Notes: generated from the letters alone by a model not told the origin. Counted from the stretch's first letter, positions 26,566 through 36,193 are shown. The stretch is 64,000 nucleotides of DNA from Sebastes aleutianus (GCA_916700875.1 CAKAKS010000034.1:13102195-13166194), one strand, 5' to 3'. Numbers and translations: made by a program.

Positions 26566-29500
26566 TATCAGTTCTGGCGTTACAGAAAAATCGAAAAGGG
26601 TCCAAGTGTTTTTATAGTCTTAACTGGGATTAATGACCAATAGTATTTATTTAGCCCACAAATTTAATAATTCAATCATTATAATTACTCTAAAACATAT
26701 AATAATCTAAATTTGATAACATGATATTTTGTTTCCTTGTGTTGGACAAACAATTCATGTTTTTTCGGTAACACTTTTTACACAACATTTTACAGGTCCG
26801 CAAATTTCATGGTAATTAGGTGATAATTAGCAAGTGACCTATTTGAAATTTCTCTGGAATTACTGCCAAATTACCCCAATATTTACCTCAAAATTTATCG
26901 AAAATTACTTTATTATAAACATTATTTAATAATTACAATCCTCTATTTCCCAACAGCTGGTAATTTATTTAATACATTTCCAGGAAAAGAAAACAAAGCT
27001 TATTGATATGCTTTATTTCCATGTCTGCTGATCGATAGATAATAATTAGCATAATAACTTATTTTAAATATCTTTAAAAAAAACCTGAAGCATTACATTA
27101 GCTACCAGGTTACATTTGTGTAAACAATAAGTCACACAATGGTGAGATTTGTGCCTGATCAGAAGTGTCTTCTATTAGTTTGGCCTAAGGGACCTATTTT
27201 AACCATTATATGCCATTTTAGCATATAATTATTAAATAATGTTTATAATAAAGTCATTTTTGATCAATTTTGAGGTAAATATTGGGGTAATTTGGCAGTA
27301 ATTCCAAAGGAATTTCAAATAGGTTACTTGCTAATTATCATCTAATTACCATGAAGTTTGCGGATCTGTAAAATGGAAGTGTTACCGTTTTTTCTTATCT
27401 TGGTATGAGTGCTCTCGGCCCCTCGTAAAATGTTCTCTTACCTAAGAGAAGAGCAAAACTAAGAAAACATTGGTGAATCCCAGAAATCAATAGGTACTAA
27501 CAAAATAAGAACAAATCATGGATATGAACACAAATAAGAGGAAATTTCTTTTTATATTCCTGCATGAGGCCCAATGTTTGATTACGTATTGCTCACCACG
27601 CAGTCTTATAGATGGGATGAAAAGGTGTGATTCACAATTTGAGACACTCAGTCCTTCATCAGGTCAAATTCCTGATGAATGCGAATGAATTTTGCATGAA
27701 GAAGATGAAGAGCGAAACTTTGTAAATAAAGTGAGAGCAAGCGATGAACAGGATGCAGATGATATTGTGGTTCTTTTATGAAGGGGTCATAAGGTCAAAC
27801 AGATGGGAGAATTGGGTCTATTCTATATGTAGCATGAGCTGTAGTCGTAGCCAGAATGTCTATTGTTGCGTTTAGCTGGCGGGAAAAAAAAAAAAAATAG
27901 TGATAAGTATAGAATTGCACATGACAATAAGACACAAAAATCAGCGAGGGAACCGAACAAAATGTGAGTTAAGGACAACATATCTCTCTGCTCAGGGCTC
28001 CCTCGTACATGGAACATTTGGACGGGCCCTTCTCGCTGGCGGCGCTGCCCTACACCCAGATGAACGAGCTGCTGAACCGAACCGGGGACAGAATGTATTC
28101 ACGACCCCACGACCCTCCACCGCCTCCACCACTCATGCACCCACTGGGAGAGATCAAGCCACCCTCTGTGATCAGGTGGGACGGGAGACAACACCTCAGT
28201 TTTATGTCCCCTCGGAAAACCTTTATTAATACATAGTATAGTTGCAAATAGGTGCTCAGCCACATTTGCTTGCCAGGAAGTTGTAGATCTGATTTCCAAC
28301 TTACATAACTTGAAAAATTGAATCTTGTGACCCGAGCAGATTCAAGTGTGAAAAAAGGTTCACAAGCACACGCACACAAAATTGCAATCCCTTCCACCTC
28401 TCTTTGGTTTGTTTGTTTTTCCTCTCATTTTTTTCTGTTATGGATCAGTTGGCCGTAGTGAGTGGCATTTCATTACTTTTCTTTTACCATTCTGTTTGAG
28501 AGGATTTTTCGCTCTGTTAGAGCTCAGCAGAAAAAAACACAGAGAAGAAGAAGAAGAAGAAGAAGAAGGGATGAATGGATAGATGGAGGTTTTGTGGACC
28601 AGAGCCGAAAGAAAAAAGAAAAGGCTCGGAGAAGGGCAGGATCAATAAAGTGTTAAGGCCACTGAGCGTATTACAGGTTCTTTTTCTGCAGCGCACTTTT
28701 GCCGCATATGTCACTGTTTGAAGGGATGGAGAGATCAGAGAGAATGATTAAGGCTGTGGCTGCGGCACTAGAGAAATATCTCATTGATTTTCTTTTTTTG
28801 TCCTTGCAGCTATCTTTTCTTTTTACTCACAAACTCTTTCCTTACCCCCATCTTGATTTTATTTACTCTCCAGTCTTTTTCTGACCTTTGGTTCTCGCTG
28901 TTGCTCTCCTTTTATAAGTTACTATCATTGTCTTCTATATCCAATGTTCTCACTTTACCCCCTCCCCACATTTAATATAGCACTTGGAGGCAATACTCAA
29001 AACATGTTATTTTCCTCCCCCTTTTCTCTCTCTCGCTGAGCTTTTGTCTGCAGCAATTTTCTCCGTAGGAAGAAAATTGATTGCGAGCATGTCGGTCTTT
29101 GTGTTTCAATGTCCTGTAATAGCTTGATCCACCCACTCAGCTTCAGCAGCAGTTAATGGCCAATACTGATGGCATTCTGCCTTTAATGTACAGCAGTTAC
29201 TTGTAGCTGAGACTGATGCAATGCTGCACATTGCGCCACTGAAAAAAATGTGTCTTATGAACTAACTCCTAATTTTTGTTGAATGAGACAGTATTGATTT
29301 AACTTGTTATCTGACTCTAATCCCCCGTCATGACCTCCTTTTCTTTCTCTGTCTTTTTCCCTCCAGTTCCAGTTCGGGTTTTTCCGACAGCAGACCCCAA
29401 TCTCCAGCCCGGACAGCAGGCCTCAACTCCAACACTCCTCCTCCACCGCCTCCCCCTCTTCCCCCTCCGCCTCCCCCGTTACCCTCCTCAGGCATGCGGG

Positions 29501-31162
29501 GCACTCCTCCTCCTCCCATCCCTCCTTTACCGGTCCAGCAGCATCCCCCGGCCATCCCGCCTCCTCCCGCTCCTCTCCAGATCGCCCCGGGCGTGCTGCA
29601 CCCGGCCCCTCCGCCCATCGCACCTCCCCTCCACTGCTCCCCGGCCCGTCTCCAGCAGGTCCTGGACAGGGGCCCGCCTGTGGGCTCCGGGACCCAGTCG
29701 GACGGCAGTATCCTGCCTCCTCCCCCGCCGCCGCCTCCTCTGCCCCTCCCCGGAGCGCGGAGCAACTCGCCCTGTTTGTCGGGCCCGCCACCGTTGCCGG
29801 CCTTCCCCTCAGCAGGAGCCATGGCCTCCCCGCCGCCCCACACCCTCCACGATCTGGGGAGCAAGAGGCACCATCCGGCCAATCTGCCACCCATCAGCGA
29901 TGCTCGCAGTGTCCTGTTGGAAGCTATCAGAAAAGGTGGGTCGTGTTTTACCAGAAATGTTTGAAAACTTCCAGTGAGGAGTCACGAAGCACACACTCAC
30001 AGGTTAGGGAGGAAGTGTGTATTTTGTTCTAGTTTGAATCCTTGTATGCTTTTCAAATGACAACATTTTATTTAAGAAATACATCAGGGGCCATATTACA
30101 GAAACTTCCTATCTTAAGTCTTGAGTTAAGATAGAAAGAGTCTAAACAACATTACAAAAGCAAATCCTAACTAACTTTAGGAATCCTATTTCATCTTAGG
30201 TTAGGAAATCCTAAATACTCAATCCAACATTGCTTATCAACTTTTATGTCTGTTACCTGGCAACCGACGTGGTGCACTTTGTCCAATATCGCATACTATG
30301 TACTACATACATATGTGTACTATCGTTCAACACACCTTTGTGTGAATAAACAGTAGTATGTATCTTTTCGGACGCACTGATTAGTAAATTATGCTGTCAC
30401 TTCCTGAGAGCCTCCTTGCCGGTTGTAGACGCGTAACCATGGTAACATGTGCCAACCTCATGTGACCTAAACATCACCTCATGTGATGTTTGTGCCATAC
30501 TAAATAGCATGTTTAAAGTCAAAGTAAAGAAGATTTTGGGAAGTTAGGATGCTTGTGTAATACACTTTTCCTATCTTAAGTTAGGATAGGAACATTGGAA
30601 CTTGTTCATCTGTAATGTTTTTTTTCCCAAAATCAGGTCCTAACCATTATTACCATGGTTACCAAACAGTTAAAATAGGATCTACAAGTTAAGAAGTTTC
30701 TGTAATAAGGCCCCTGATCTATAAAATTACAGCTGAAAAATGAGTCAATTATTCAGTTGCTTGATGGACAGGTAATTAATCTATAAAAATGTTTGATATT
30801 TGATTATTCGTCCGAAAAGAAAGTCCCTTATAAGAAAAAAATTCAAAAAATCCACTTGTTCCAGCTTCACAAATTTGAATGTTTTCTGATTTGATAGTAA
30901 ATTGAATATCTTTGGGGTTTTGGACTGCTGGTCAGACAAAAACAAGCAATTTTGAAAGACCCCACACGACATGATCATAAACTGTCTGTTACTCCTTCTT
31001 CCAGGCATACAGCTGCGGAAAGTGGAGGAGCAGCGAGAGCAAGAGGCTAAGCACGAGCGCGTCGGCAACGACGTGGCCACCATCCTGTCACGGCGCATCG
31101 CCGTGGAGTACTCTGACTCAGAGGACGAGTCCGAGTTTGACGAAGGAGACTGGATGGAGTGA
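4975..31162 (+). CDS. wasf1: wasf1 (WAVE1), Arp2/3 activator; 3' part of the gene
   Basis: Coding exons are join(4975..5128, 11395..11512, 24671..24831, 27996..28175, 29367..29935, 31005..31162). All junctions are GT-AG and in phase, giving 446 residues from a split Val to TGA. WAVE1 links Rac and the WAVE regulatory complex to Arp2/3 actin branching at the membrane, and is known as a PKA-anchoring protein in neurons. In order the fragment shows the end of the WAVE homology domain ([20 protein letters not shown]), a Lys/Arg basic stretch (RKERRKQK), a long proline-rich region, a WH2 motif (LLEAIRKGIQLRKV), a central helix (NDVATILSRRIAVEYSDSE) and an acidic tail ending EFDEGDWME. LFDRK, APLQIAPGVLHPAP and KHERVGNDVA fit WASF1 better than WASF2 or WASF3. 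About 95 N-terminal residues are missing because their exons lie left of the window; I searched 1-4974 and found none. It is convergent with kif25. Confidence 0.96.
7119..7414. mobile_element. degenerate copy of the CTGCAACTAACGATTA family
   Basis: Contains CCAACGATTATTTTC and TTGAGTAATCAGTTAATCAT on the left. The right end GATTAATCAACTAATTGTTT, continuing CAGCTCT, is the inverse of the family terminus. Confidence 0.65.
7470..7912. repeat. TCCTC/TTCTC pyrimidine satellite
   Basis: About 440 bases of pentameric CTCCT/CTTCT repeats, with one strand all pyrimidine. Near its left edge a unit of about 58 bases beginning TTGGATAAGAGCCTGCAAGC is present twice (7439 and 7523), so unique sequence was captured and duplicated within the array. 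All long ORFs here are products of the repeat. Confidence 0.95.
8113..8146. repeat. (TC)n microsatellite
   Basis: About 17 CT units in the wasf1 intron. A (TA)n tract follows at 8776-8800. Confidence 0.95.
10029..10270. mobile_element. degenerate copy of the CTGCAACTAACGATTA family
   Basis: Begins AGAGCTGAAACCATTAGTTG and continues through GATTAGTCCATCAACAGAAA and TTTGGACTGTCGGTGG. It matches the interior of the same MITE family. Confidence 0.65.
10278..10895. mobile_element. repeat family B, copy 1
   Basis: GATTAGACTGTTGTCAGGCT, CATAGATGTGGGTCAGTAGG, GCGACCTCTAGCGACC and TTCAGTTTTACAACATGTTA recur in inverse order at 22265-23327. Multiple tandem GCCTAAACCTAAAG units lie at 10650-10840. It is probably a non-autonomous transposon. 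Confidence 0.65.
11085..11290. mobile_element. degenerate copy of the CTGCAACTAACGATTA family
   Basis: Contains TTACGATTATTTTCATTATC and GATTAATGTGCCGATTATTT just upstream of the wasf1 exon at 11395. Confidence 0.65.
11395..11512 (+). CDS. wasf1: wasf1 coding exon: [20 protein letters not shown] and basic region
   Basis: The acceptor is TCTGCAG and the donor AAG|GTATGT. The exon is 118 nt, opening with one base that completes Arg and closing in phase 0. It encodes the highly conserved YFFDLWREKMLQDTEDKRK block followed by a basic run (KERRKQK) that in WAVE proteins contacts acidic phospholipids. Because the next intron is phase 0, any in-frame cassette exon inserted there keeps the reading frame. 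Confidence 0.96.
14254..14287. repeat. (GACAT)n pentamer repeat
   Basis: Six to seven tandem GACAT units. Confidence 0.95.
14573..14828. mobile_element. short MITE with GGCTGGG termini
   Basis: The left end is TATGGCTGGGGGAAGATT, and the right end is the inverse of TAGGGCTGGGCGGTATGGCC. The AT-rich interior includes ATATATCGTTATCGAGATAT. Boundaries are approximate. Confidence 0.5.
16400..16660. mobile_element. dispersed repeat fragment (CATTCTCACTCCCAACTTGT type)
   Basis: ACACATTCTCACTCCCAACT, continuing TGTCAAATACC, and the GTTAGGTTTAGG repeats resemble a repeat frequent in fish genomes. I recognise it from memory, with no second copy in this window. Confidence 0.4.
17185..17204. promoter_or_regulatory. 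RFX-type X-box palindrome inside wasf1 intron
   Basis: GCGGTTGCCACGGCAACCGC is a nearly perfect 20-base inverted repeat. Its core GTTGCCACGGCAAC differs at one central base from the RFX X-box GTTGCCATGGCAAC. Such sites bind RFX factors at ciliary and neuronal genes. Enhancer function here is inferred only. Confidence 0.5.
18593..18676 (+). other. wasf1: candidate in-frame cassette exon of wasf1 (84 nt)
   Basis: A long C/T-rich tract ending CTCTGTGCAG precedes it, and GAG|GTAAGA follows. The 84 bases form 28 open codons beginning LEMPYHVCPNGLIRV and ending FLTAPE. Both ends are phase 0, exactly the phase of the intron it sits in, so inclusion between 11512 and 24671 would not shift the frame. 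I do not remember a counterpart in mammalian WAVE1. It could be a lineage-specific alternative exon or a chance match to splice consensus. Confidence 0.4.
19238..19420. mobile_element. MITE fragment (GGGGTGTAA...ATCGATACAC type)
   Basis: TAGGGGTGTAAGAAAATATC with GATACACTTGAGTATCGCGA matches a common teleost hAT-like MITE end. A related fragment (GTATTGCGATATTTTGCG) lies near 8847. Confidence 0.5.
21645..22200. mobile_element. MITE with about 50-bp inverted ends (CTGGCG...CGCCAG)
   Basis: The left end CTGGCGATAATCTCTATTTT, reading on to CTTATTGTCAACAAATCCCA, is matched inversely by the right end TGGGATTTGTTGACAGTAAG and on to CTAACGCCAG. It is 556 bp with no transposase. A diverged relative is at 48158-48585. 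Confidence 0.8.
22265..23327. mobile_element. repeat family B, copy 2, with nested insertion
   Basis: The ends GACTGTTACCAGGCCATTAA and TTAATGGCCTGATAACAGTC are mutual inverses, so both termini are present. The interior is interrupted at about 22554-23110 by another element. Confidence 0.75.
22554..23110. mobile_element. nested element of the GTGGTGGAATGTAAC family
   Basis: Starts GTAGTGGTGGAATGTAACCA and ends ACTTCTTCAACCCC, full of TACTTAAGTA-type palindromes. A second copy in the other orientation lies at 49660-50265, ending CATTTCACCACCACTG. Confidence 0.75.
23910..23960 (+). other. wasf1: candidate in-frame cassette exon of wasf1 (51 nt)
   Basis: It is preceded by a T-rich tract (TTTTTGTTCTTATAGTTGCAG, read across 23889-23909) and followed by a near-ideal donor CAG|GTATGT. 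The 51 bases give 17 open codons, DPRMYDQVYRYLDLPGQ, phase 0 at both ends, in the phase-0 wasf1 intron. The short length and strong sites resemble neuronal micro-exons. It would add a tyrosine-rich acidic/hydrophobic segment directly after the basic region. Unverified without transcripts. Confidence 0.45.
24671..24831 (+). CDS. wasf1: wasf1 coding exon after the basic region
   Basis: The acceptor is ACCTTACCAAAG and the donor ACAG|GTATGT, with 161 nt in phase 0 to 2. It encodes IKAIDRPEPEKIPRAPHDRK and continues to GYHDN. An internal alternative acceptor (ATAAAG, three codons in) exists. I chose the upstream one because seven residues then separate the end of the preceding exon from the conserved proline of DRP, as I remember it in mammalian WAVE1. 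The acceptor is weak in pyrimidines next to the AG, which could make splicing here regulated. Confidence 0.9.
24935..25253. repeat. dispersed repeat, second copy of the window-start family
   Basis: Contains GACTGTTGCTATGGGCGCAG, GTAATAAGTGGGATAATGTA and the inverse GCTCGCTGTACATTATCCCT. The two last motifs can pair, giving a stem of about 35 bases with a short loop. Confidence 0.65.
26492..26565. repeat. (TAGA)n microsatellite
   Basis: About 18 uninterrupted TAGA units in a wasf1 intron. Confidence 0.97.
26767..27386. mobile_element. fold-back hAT-type MITE with perfect 8-bp TSD (620 bp)
   Basis: The element begins GGTAACACTTTTTACACAAC and ends with the inverse AAGTGTTACC. It is flanked by identical GTTTTTTC at 26759-26766 and 27387-27394. 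The terminal inverted repeats extend about 165 bp each and differ at few positions, so the transcript could form a long hairpin. No ORF of note. Confidence 0.88.
27996..28175 (+). CDS. wasf1: wasf1 coding exon: YMEHLDG...PHDPPPPPP
   Basis: The acceptor is CTCTCTGCTCAG and the donor ATCAG|GTGGGA, with 180 nt. The peptide starts APSYMEHLDGPFSLAALPY and carries the first short poly-proline run (PHDPPPPPPLMHP). It matches the TYVDHMDGSYSLSALP region of mammalian WAVE1, whose Tyr is a known phosphorylation site; here it is the Tyr of SYMEH. Confidence 0.94.
28176..29366 (+). other. wasf1: wasf1 intron (1.2 kb)
   Basis: A GT-AG intron with a (GAA)n tract at about 28542-28568 and long pyrimidine-rich stretches toward the 3' end. 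Nothing else is recognised. Confidence 0.8.
28542..28568. repeat. (GAA)n microsatellite
   Basis: Eight to nine GAA units on the plus strand of a wasf1 intron. Confidence 0.95.
29367..29935 (+). CDS. wasf1: wasf1 coding exon: proline-rich region and start of WH2
   Basis: The acceptor is TTTTTCCCTCCAG and the donor AAAAG|GTGGGT, with 569 nt. It encodes SSSSGFSDSRPQSPARTAG, a long proline-rich region with several PPPPPP runs and APLQIAPGVLHPAPPPIAPP, and then LPPISDARSVLLEAIRK, the first half of the WH2 actin-binding motif. The proline tracts are expected ligands for profilin and SH3 domains such as IRSp53 and Abi. Composition is strongly C-rich, so several other frames and the antisense strand are also open here by chance. 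Confidence 0.95.
30085..30716. mobile_element. MITE with CAGGGGCC termini in the WH2-splitting intron
   Basis: The left end CAGGGGCCATATTACAGAAA, then CTTCCTA, is inversely matched by the right end GAAGTTTCTGTAATAAGGCC, then CCTG. The subterminal TCCTATCTTAAG repeats are also inverted. It carries X-box-like palindromes (GTTACCTGGCAAC, GTAACCATGGTAAC). I could not match an 8-bp target duplication. Confidence 0.75.
30730..30960. mobile_element. degenerate copy of the CTGCAACTAACGATTA family
   Basis: ACAGCTGAAAAATGAGTCAA, ATTATTCAGTTGCTTGATGG and GGGGTTTTGGACTGCTGGTC follow the family's interior order. It ends about 45 bases before the last wasf1 coding exon. Confidence 0.55.
31005..31162 (+). 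CDS. wasf1: wasf1 last coding exon: WH2/central/acidic (VCA) end
   Basis: The acceptor is CTTCTTCCAG, and the stop TGA is at 31160-31162. It encodes IQLRKVEEQREQEAKHERV, then GNDVATILSRRIAVEYSDSE and the acidic tail with the invariant near-terminal Trp (DEGDWME). The acidic tail with its Trp recruits Arp2/3; the preceding amphipathic helix delivers actin and is the central segment masked in the inactive complex. The WH2 motif is split by the phase-1 intron just upstream. Confidence 0.97.
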
Positions 31163-31586
31163 TGGAGATCAAAGCGATAGAAGAAGAAGAAAAAAAGAAG
31201 CAGCATTGGAGGCAGAGGACAAAGTGTTCAGGTGCCCCCCCACCCCCCACCCCAAAACCCTGCACTCCACACCTCGCCATCAAAGAGTCCTTTCTACTCT
31301 GGAGAGAAGCGAAACATCGTTGTTGCCCACTTTTCCTCTGTCAAGCTTTTTTTTTTTTTTTTTTTTTTATCTCTGTCTCGTTGTGGTTTGTGTTCGGAGG
31401 AGAATCTCCACGTCAGTCTTTCTAGTGTTCCAAGAGAAGTTTTTTGCATTCATTCTTTTCTGCACTACCACACGACCTTGTTTCTTCTGGATTTCTTGTG
31501 ATGAAATCCCCCATGTTTACTATTGTTATACATGAGAATAACTTTTTTTTTGAAGAACCACTTGTTTTTGTTTCTTATCTGTATGT

Positions 31587-31618
<32 letters not shown>

Positions 31619-32780
31619 TAGAAAAGGAAAAAATGAAGGCATGTTGCATTTATCCTTAGTTCTCCAGCACCGTTTTGCCACCTGGTGGCTGAACATGACA
31701 TTGAATGAATGCTGTTTTATCTTTTTATTTACCTTTTTTTCTGCTGAAACATTTGCAGTTTCAACGGGGCCAGTAGTTGCTGATGCTGACCACTACATGA
31801 ACAGTCGCTCAGCGGGAACACCAGCTGGGATATCAGGACTGACTTTACCACTTAGAACAAGCAAAAGATTGTGTTGGTATGTCATGTGAGGATTGATGTA
31901 TGGGTTAAAAATGAAGGAAGGGGAAGTCTGCTTTGGCCACGCGTGTGCATATCCATCCATCTAACTTTGACCCCAGGGAAATGTATGCCAAGAGATTGAG
32001 CTTTTTGTCTGTCCAGGTTCTAAGGAGCCACATACGCTCATGTTGACATCAGGCAAAGATAAACACTGAGCCATTGGTTTATTGAGCTCTCATCCTTTTT
32101 CTCAAGTTCGTTGCCATAGAAATGGACACTGGAAGTGATTAGACGCTGTAGATGTGCATCAGATTTCCTGCCTCTCTTATTGTCCCTGATGAATATTCAG
32201 TGTGCCGAGGAAAACTTTGAATTCTGAGAAGGTGCCCTGCGATAATGGGAGTCTGACCAACACCAGGTACAAAACCACTCACCACCACTGAAGGCAGCTC
32301 TTCCCTCAGATCCCCCCTTACCATGTACCTGACCACTAACGAGAAGCCTTACCTCGTTCGGTTCTACAGCAGCAAAACGTCGCTCAAAAGAATACATTTG
32401 ATGTGATACACTGCCTTTTCAGGCCTGAAAGAGAAGGATACATTATGCCTTGTTTTGGCTCATTTCAACGAAAATGTCTGCCATCCTTTTCCGTTTGTTC
32501 GTTCGTTCGTTCTTTCTTCTACTTGCCTTATTGTTCGTACAAAACGTATCGTTGAGTTGATGAATGTATTGTGCTGTTACTACTTACTTGCCTGCGCTTG
32601 TATGGATTTGCTGTTTCTATGTTTGGGGGGAGAAAAGGGGACGGGGGGGGGAGGGGGCGGGACAGAAAACCCTGGTTTAAAAAAAGGAGATTAGATCAAT
32701 ACTGTATACCATGTAACTTATGTAACTGTTGACTGTAACAGTTTGCTTGAATTAATAAAAATCTAATGTTACGTTTCAGC
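31163..32780 (+). other. wasf1: wasf1 3' untranslated region
   Basis: About 1.6 kb of AT-rich, non-coding sequence follows the wasf1 stop. It contains a poly-T run near 31348-31367, a poly-A run at 31593-31618 and a G-rich stretch near 32624-32655. The end is inferred from the AATAAA at 32754-32759; no transcript evidence is available. Confidence 0.6.
32754..32759 (+). terminator. wasf1: wasf1 polyadenylation signal candidate
   Basis: A canonical AATAAA lies in an AT-rich context about 1.6 kb after the stop, followed within 40 bases by a GT-rich stretch (GGGTTCGTTGGTGTC). It is the best-placed hexamer downstream of wasf1, though weaker upstream sites could also be used. Confidence 0.55.
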
Positions 32781-35700
32781 CCTAAATGTTACGGGTTCGT
32801 TGGTGTCTCATGATCTCCACAGCCGAGCTCTGCTCTTCGTACGAGGATTAATAACTGAGCAACAAGTCATTAAGCAAAAGTAGATGGATCATGACCAAGA
32901 CACAAAGTCAATTAGACATGAATTACTCCTTTCATTATGGGCACCAGCAGAATCATGTTGACATAATTATGATATTAGTAAAAAATCAGTCTGTGTAATT
33001 AAATAATAGATAATTTAATTTTCAAAATAAATGGTTAACTATGTAGATGATGAGTAATTATTGATGCTGTTTTGATGGGGATTTGTGGCGTAAACACACA
33101 TATATAAAATGTGGCATCATCTGTCTATCTATGCAGTTGGATTTAAACGATTAAATATTCCAGATCAGTTTGAGTCTGTTTTGATTGGTAAGAAATCATA
33201 AGTAAGATTGATTGCTGGACATTTTGTCATACAATTAATATCTAAAGTTTAATCTGCTTCATAAGAAAGTCAGGCAGGCTTCATCTCAGTTAGAAAAGTC
33301 AGCTTTATTTCTCTGCATTTTGACCATTTAGTTACCAGGGCTTCCCGAGATTCATCAGCTTTAAAGTAACTAAACTTAAACTTAATTACATTTGTCATAT
33401 ACATACAGGTACATACATGAAATTTGACCTCATTTAACCCATCCTAAGTATTTGAGGAGCAGCAGGCTGCTCTGAAGCGCCCAGAGAACTATACTGTGCA
33501 GCTGCAGCATCTGTAGCCATAGTGTCAATCATGAGTACTATCATATGAGAGCTGATTGTAGTTTCAACTGCCTGGTCAGGTTGCCATTTATTTCAAAATA
33601 AGAGCTCACTGTTATTCAAGATAACTTCATCGAACACTAACAAATAAAATCTCTAACTGCACTTAACGAACCAAGTTAGCAAATGAGAATTAAGAGGATC
33701 ATCATTTTATCTGAAAAGGCAGGTTAGCCACGAGTAGTTGAGTCCTGTGTGTATTTACTGTATGATGCAATTCCATTAATTGAAAAAATGTGATAGTTAA
33801 ATGCTTTGTTTTCTGGCTCCATTCATCTTTCAACCGTCAGAAGCTTTTAGTTTATACCATTTGATTATTGTGTACTTTTATCATGTAGAGGCATTTCACC
33901 CTTTATTTTGAAAGATGTATTGTGACATTATCATGTTTCTCATCTAAAATCATAACAATCTTTATATTTTCGAGAAAGGGGATCATTTGTATCTGAAAAA
34001 AATTAGTTCCTATATGAGGATTCACCTTAAAATGTCTTGACCACGATACTGACCGAACAGCTCCGGATACGTTTTTAAGCCAACTTTGATGAACTGAAAA
34101 ATGTCAAATCAAGTTAACTACCATGTATGAAGGAAACGTATCCACATCTGGACTTGTGGAGGAGAAGAACCATCCTGATAGAAGTCTCACATTCTGTTTG
34201 TCAGATGTAGATGAAGAATGAAGGTTAAAATTAAAAGTTCACTGTTTCCTGTGCCATCACACCCTCACCTTCTGTTCCCGTTCCTCTCGCGTCTCATTCT
34301 CACTTACACGTCTTCACTCATCTTTTCTTTCCACCTCTTCTCGTCTCCTCACCTCCCCTCTGTCTGTCTCTTTTCTTCCCAGTCATCTCTCTAAACAGAG
34401 GAGGACGCTCTCTTGGAGTTTTCATGTTTGTTATCTTGTCACTCTCGCTATAATCTCATATATTTTTTTGTCCTGTCACTCTTTATCCTCTAAGCCTGCA
34501 GTTTCAAAGACGCTTTGGGCATTTGAGCTTTCATGTCAGGGTGGCACATGACAACTTCGTCTCAAAAACATGTCAGCTTTGGGACTGCGTGGATTATGAC
34601 TTCAATACATTGTGCTGAGCTCTCGTCGTAGTTTGCAGCATGCTGGTAGGAGGAGGAAGCTTATTAAAAGTGTGTGTGTGTCTAAGGGGAGCTGATGAAG
34701 AGGAGATGTAATTACCAGATATAGTGAAGTTATTCTGTTCATGCTTGGAAGATGTCCAACTGTTTCACCTTGGAGGAAATTGCCTGATTTGTTTTCTTCC
34801 AACATTAAACTATAAGTCAACAGACCTGAAATAGCTTTTGGAAAATAATCATCAGCTGGTGTATTTTCTTATTATCACCCTGATGAGTTTTTGCCACATT
34901 GGACAATAAGTTTTTACAGCTCCTAACTTGAATTATGCTTATGCAGAATACTCCACCTGCTCCAAATCCTTTAGGGTAAAACAAAAGCTAAAATAATACC
35001 ATCTTGTCCAAATGCTTAAGTGACTGTACGAGTTCCTCTTTGCTGTAATCTACACAGCGGCAGACACAGTGGAAGGAGTTTGTATAGAAAGCCTGTTGTG
35101 AGCAATAAACTTTACATGAATGGTTCATTTTTAGAGGGACTGCACAATGTTTTCACTGTTTTTAATTACCTAATGGTGGTATAAGCTTTCCCGGAACAGA
35201 CTGATAAACAAAGATATACATTATCTGCATATCAGCTGTTTATTTTAAAGTCATATTAACAACATTTTCTACTGGGACTATTCTATCAAGGCGTTTGAAA
35301 AAATGTGTAATGAAAAGGTGATGGTTACAGTTACAGAATACATCAACATGTACTGTATAATGCACCAAAACACTACAAAAGAGAAGGCATGGCATGCAAG
35401 TACTGAAATGTATTTACAGCAGAATACATGTAAGCCTACTTCAGTCAGAATGCATATACAGGATTGTTGACTATTGACATGATTTACAGTTTAATGAATG
35501 GTCAAAAACAGGGATTTTATACTAAATTCAGTTATCATTACCCAACTTTTGTGTAATTTCATTGTCATTCATACTTACTTAGCACCCTTGGTAATTGCCA
35601 GGCTTATTTAATTACTATCAAGATCTAGTTAAAGGAGATGTATGTAAGACTAGTATATGTATGTAATACTAGATACTAGTAAGATCTAGTATGTAAGACT

Positions 35701-35968
35701 ATCATTGTGACATCTCTGTTGGTCCAGTTTGTTTGCATGCTTCGATGTCTGCAGAAGGCTGTGTCTGCGTGCCAGTTTGTTTCATATATGGCAACGGGGT
35801 GTTGAAATGGGCAGTGGACGGGATCACACCAACCAAAACAAAAACAGACGTTACGGACCGGAATGGATATGTCAAAGGAGAACATACTGGCTGTAGCATT
35901 GTTGTCGGAGAAACCAGTATTTCAATTTAGCATGTTTCCTCTGATGACATATCATGGTCATTTTATGA
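32781..35968. other. intergenic, wasf1-kif25 convergent spacer
   Basis: 3.2 kb between the inferred 3' ends of two convergent genes. The sequence is AT-rich with short ORFs only, and I recognise no gene, RNA or full transposon. A small tandem of the motif AGATCTAGT / ACTAGTA occurs near 35622-35700. Confidence 0.6.
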
Positions 35969-35974
35969 TTTATT
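35969..35974 (-). terminator. kif25: kif25 polyadenylation signal candidate
   Basis: TTTATT on the plus strand is AATAAA on the kif25 strand, about 220 bases after the kif25 stop at 36194-36196. It is the nearest canonical hexamer in AT-rich sequence. Confidence 0.45.
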
Positions 35975-36193
35975 ACCGTAAATATATTACATATTGGTCC
36001 TTTAAAACAAAAAAATATATGAACAATTCTGGCAAAACCAATCTATTGTAAATACTAAGAGTAAGAAGTCAAAATAACACATTTGCAGGCGTGTGATCCT
36101 CTACCCTCAAATCTGTTCTGTTGGCATGACTGATACATGATCCATGTCGCCACAGCATCTGTAAAAAGGATGAAGTCTCTTTCTCTCGTCTCG

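Larger units (their letters stand above)
24832..27995 (+). other. wasf1: wasf1 intron (3.2 kb)
   Basis: It holds a copy of the repeat also found at the window start (24935-25253), a (TAGA)n microsatellite and a 620-bp fold-back transposon at 26767-27386 with a perfect 8-bp target duplication. No coding segment is recognised. Confidence 0.8.
29936..31004 (+). other. wasf1: wasf1 intron splitting the WH2 motif (1.1 kb)
   Basis: A phase-1 GT-AG intron occupied largely by a MITE at 30085-30716 and a degenerate copy of the CTGCAACTAACGATTA family at 30730-30960. No coding sequence. Confidence 0.8.

Noticed and set aside
29328..29894. Long open frame antisense to the wasf1 proline-rich exon, plus a second plus-strand frame (29330-29977)
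   Set aside because: The C-rich proline codons leave few stops in any frame. The peptides are Gly/Arg- or Leu/Arg-rich with no recognisable family, and the in-phase wasf1 frame explains the locus.
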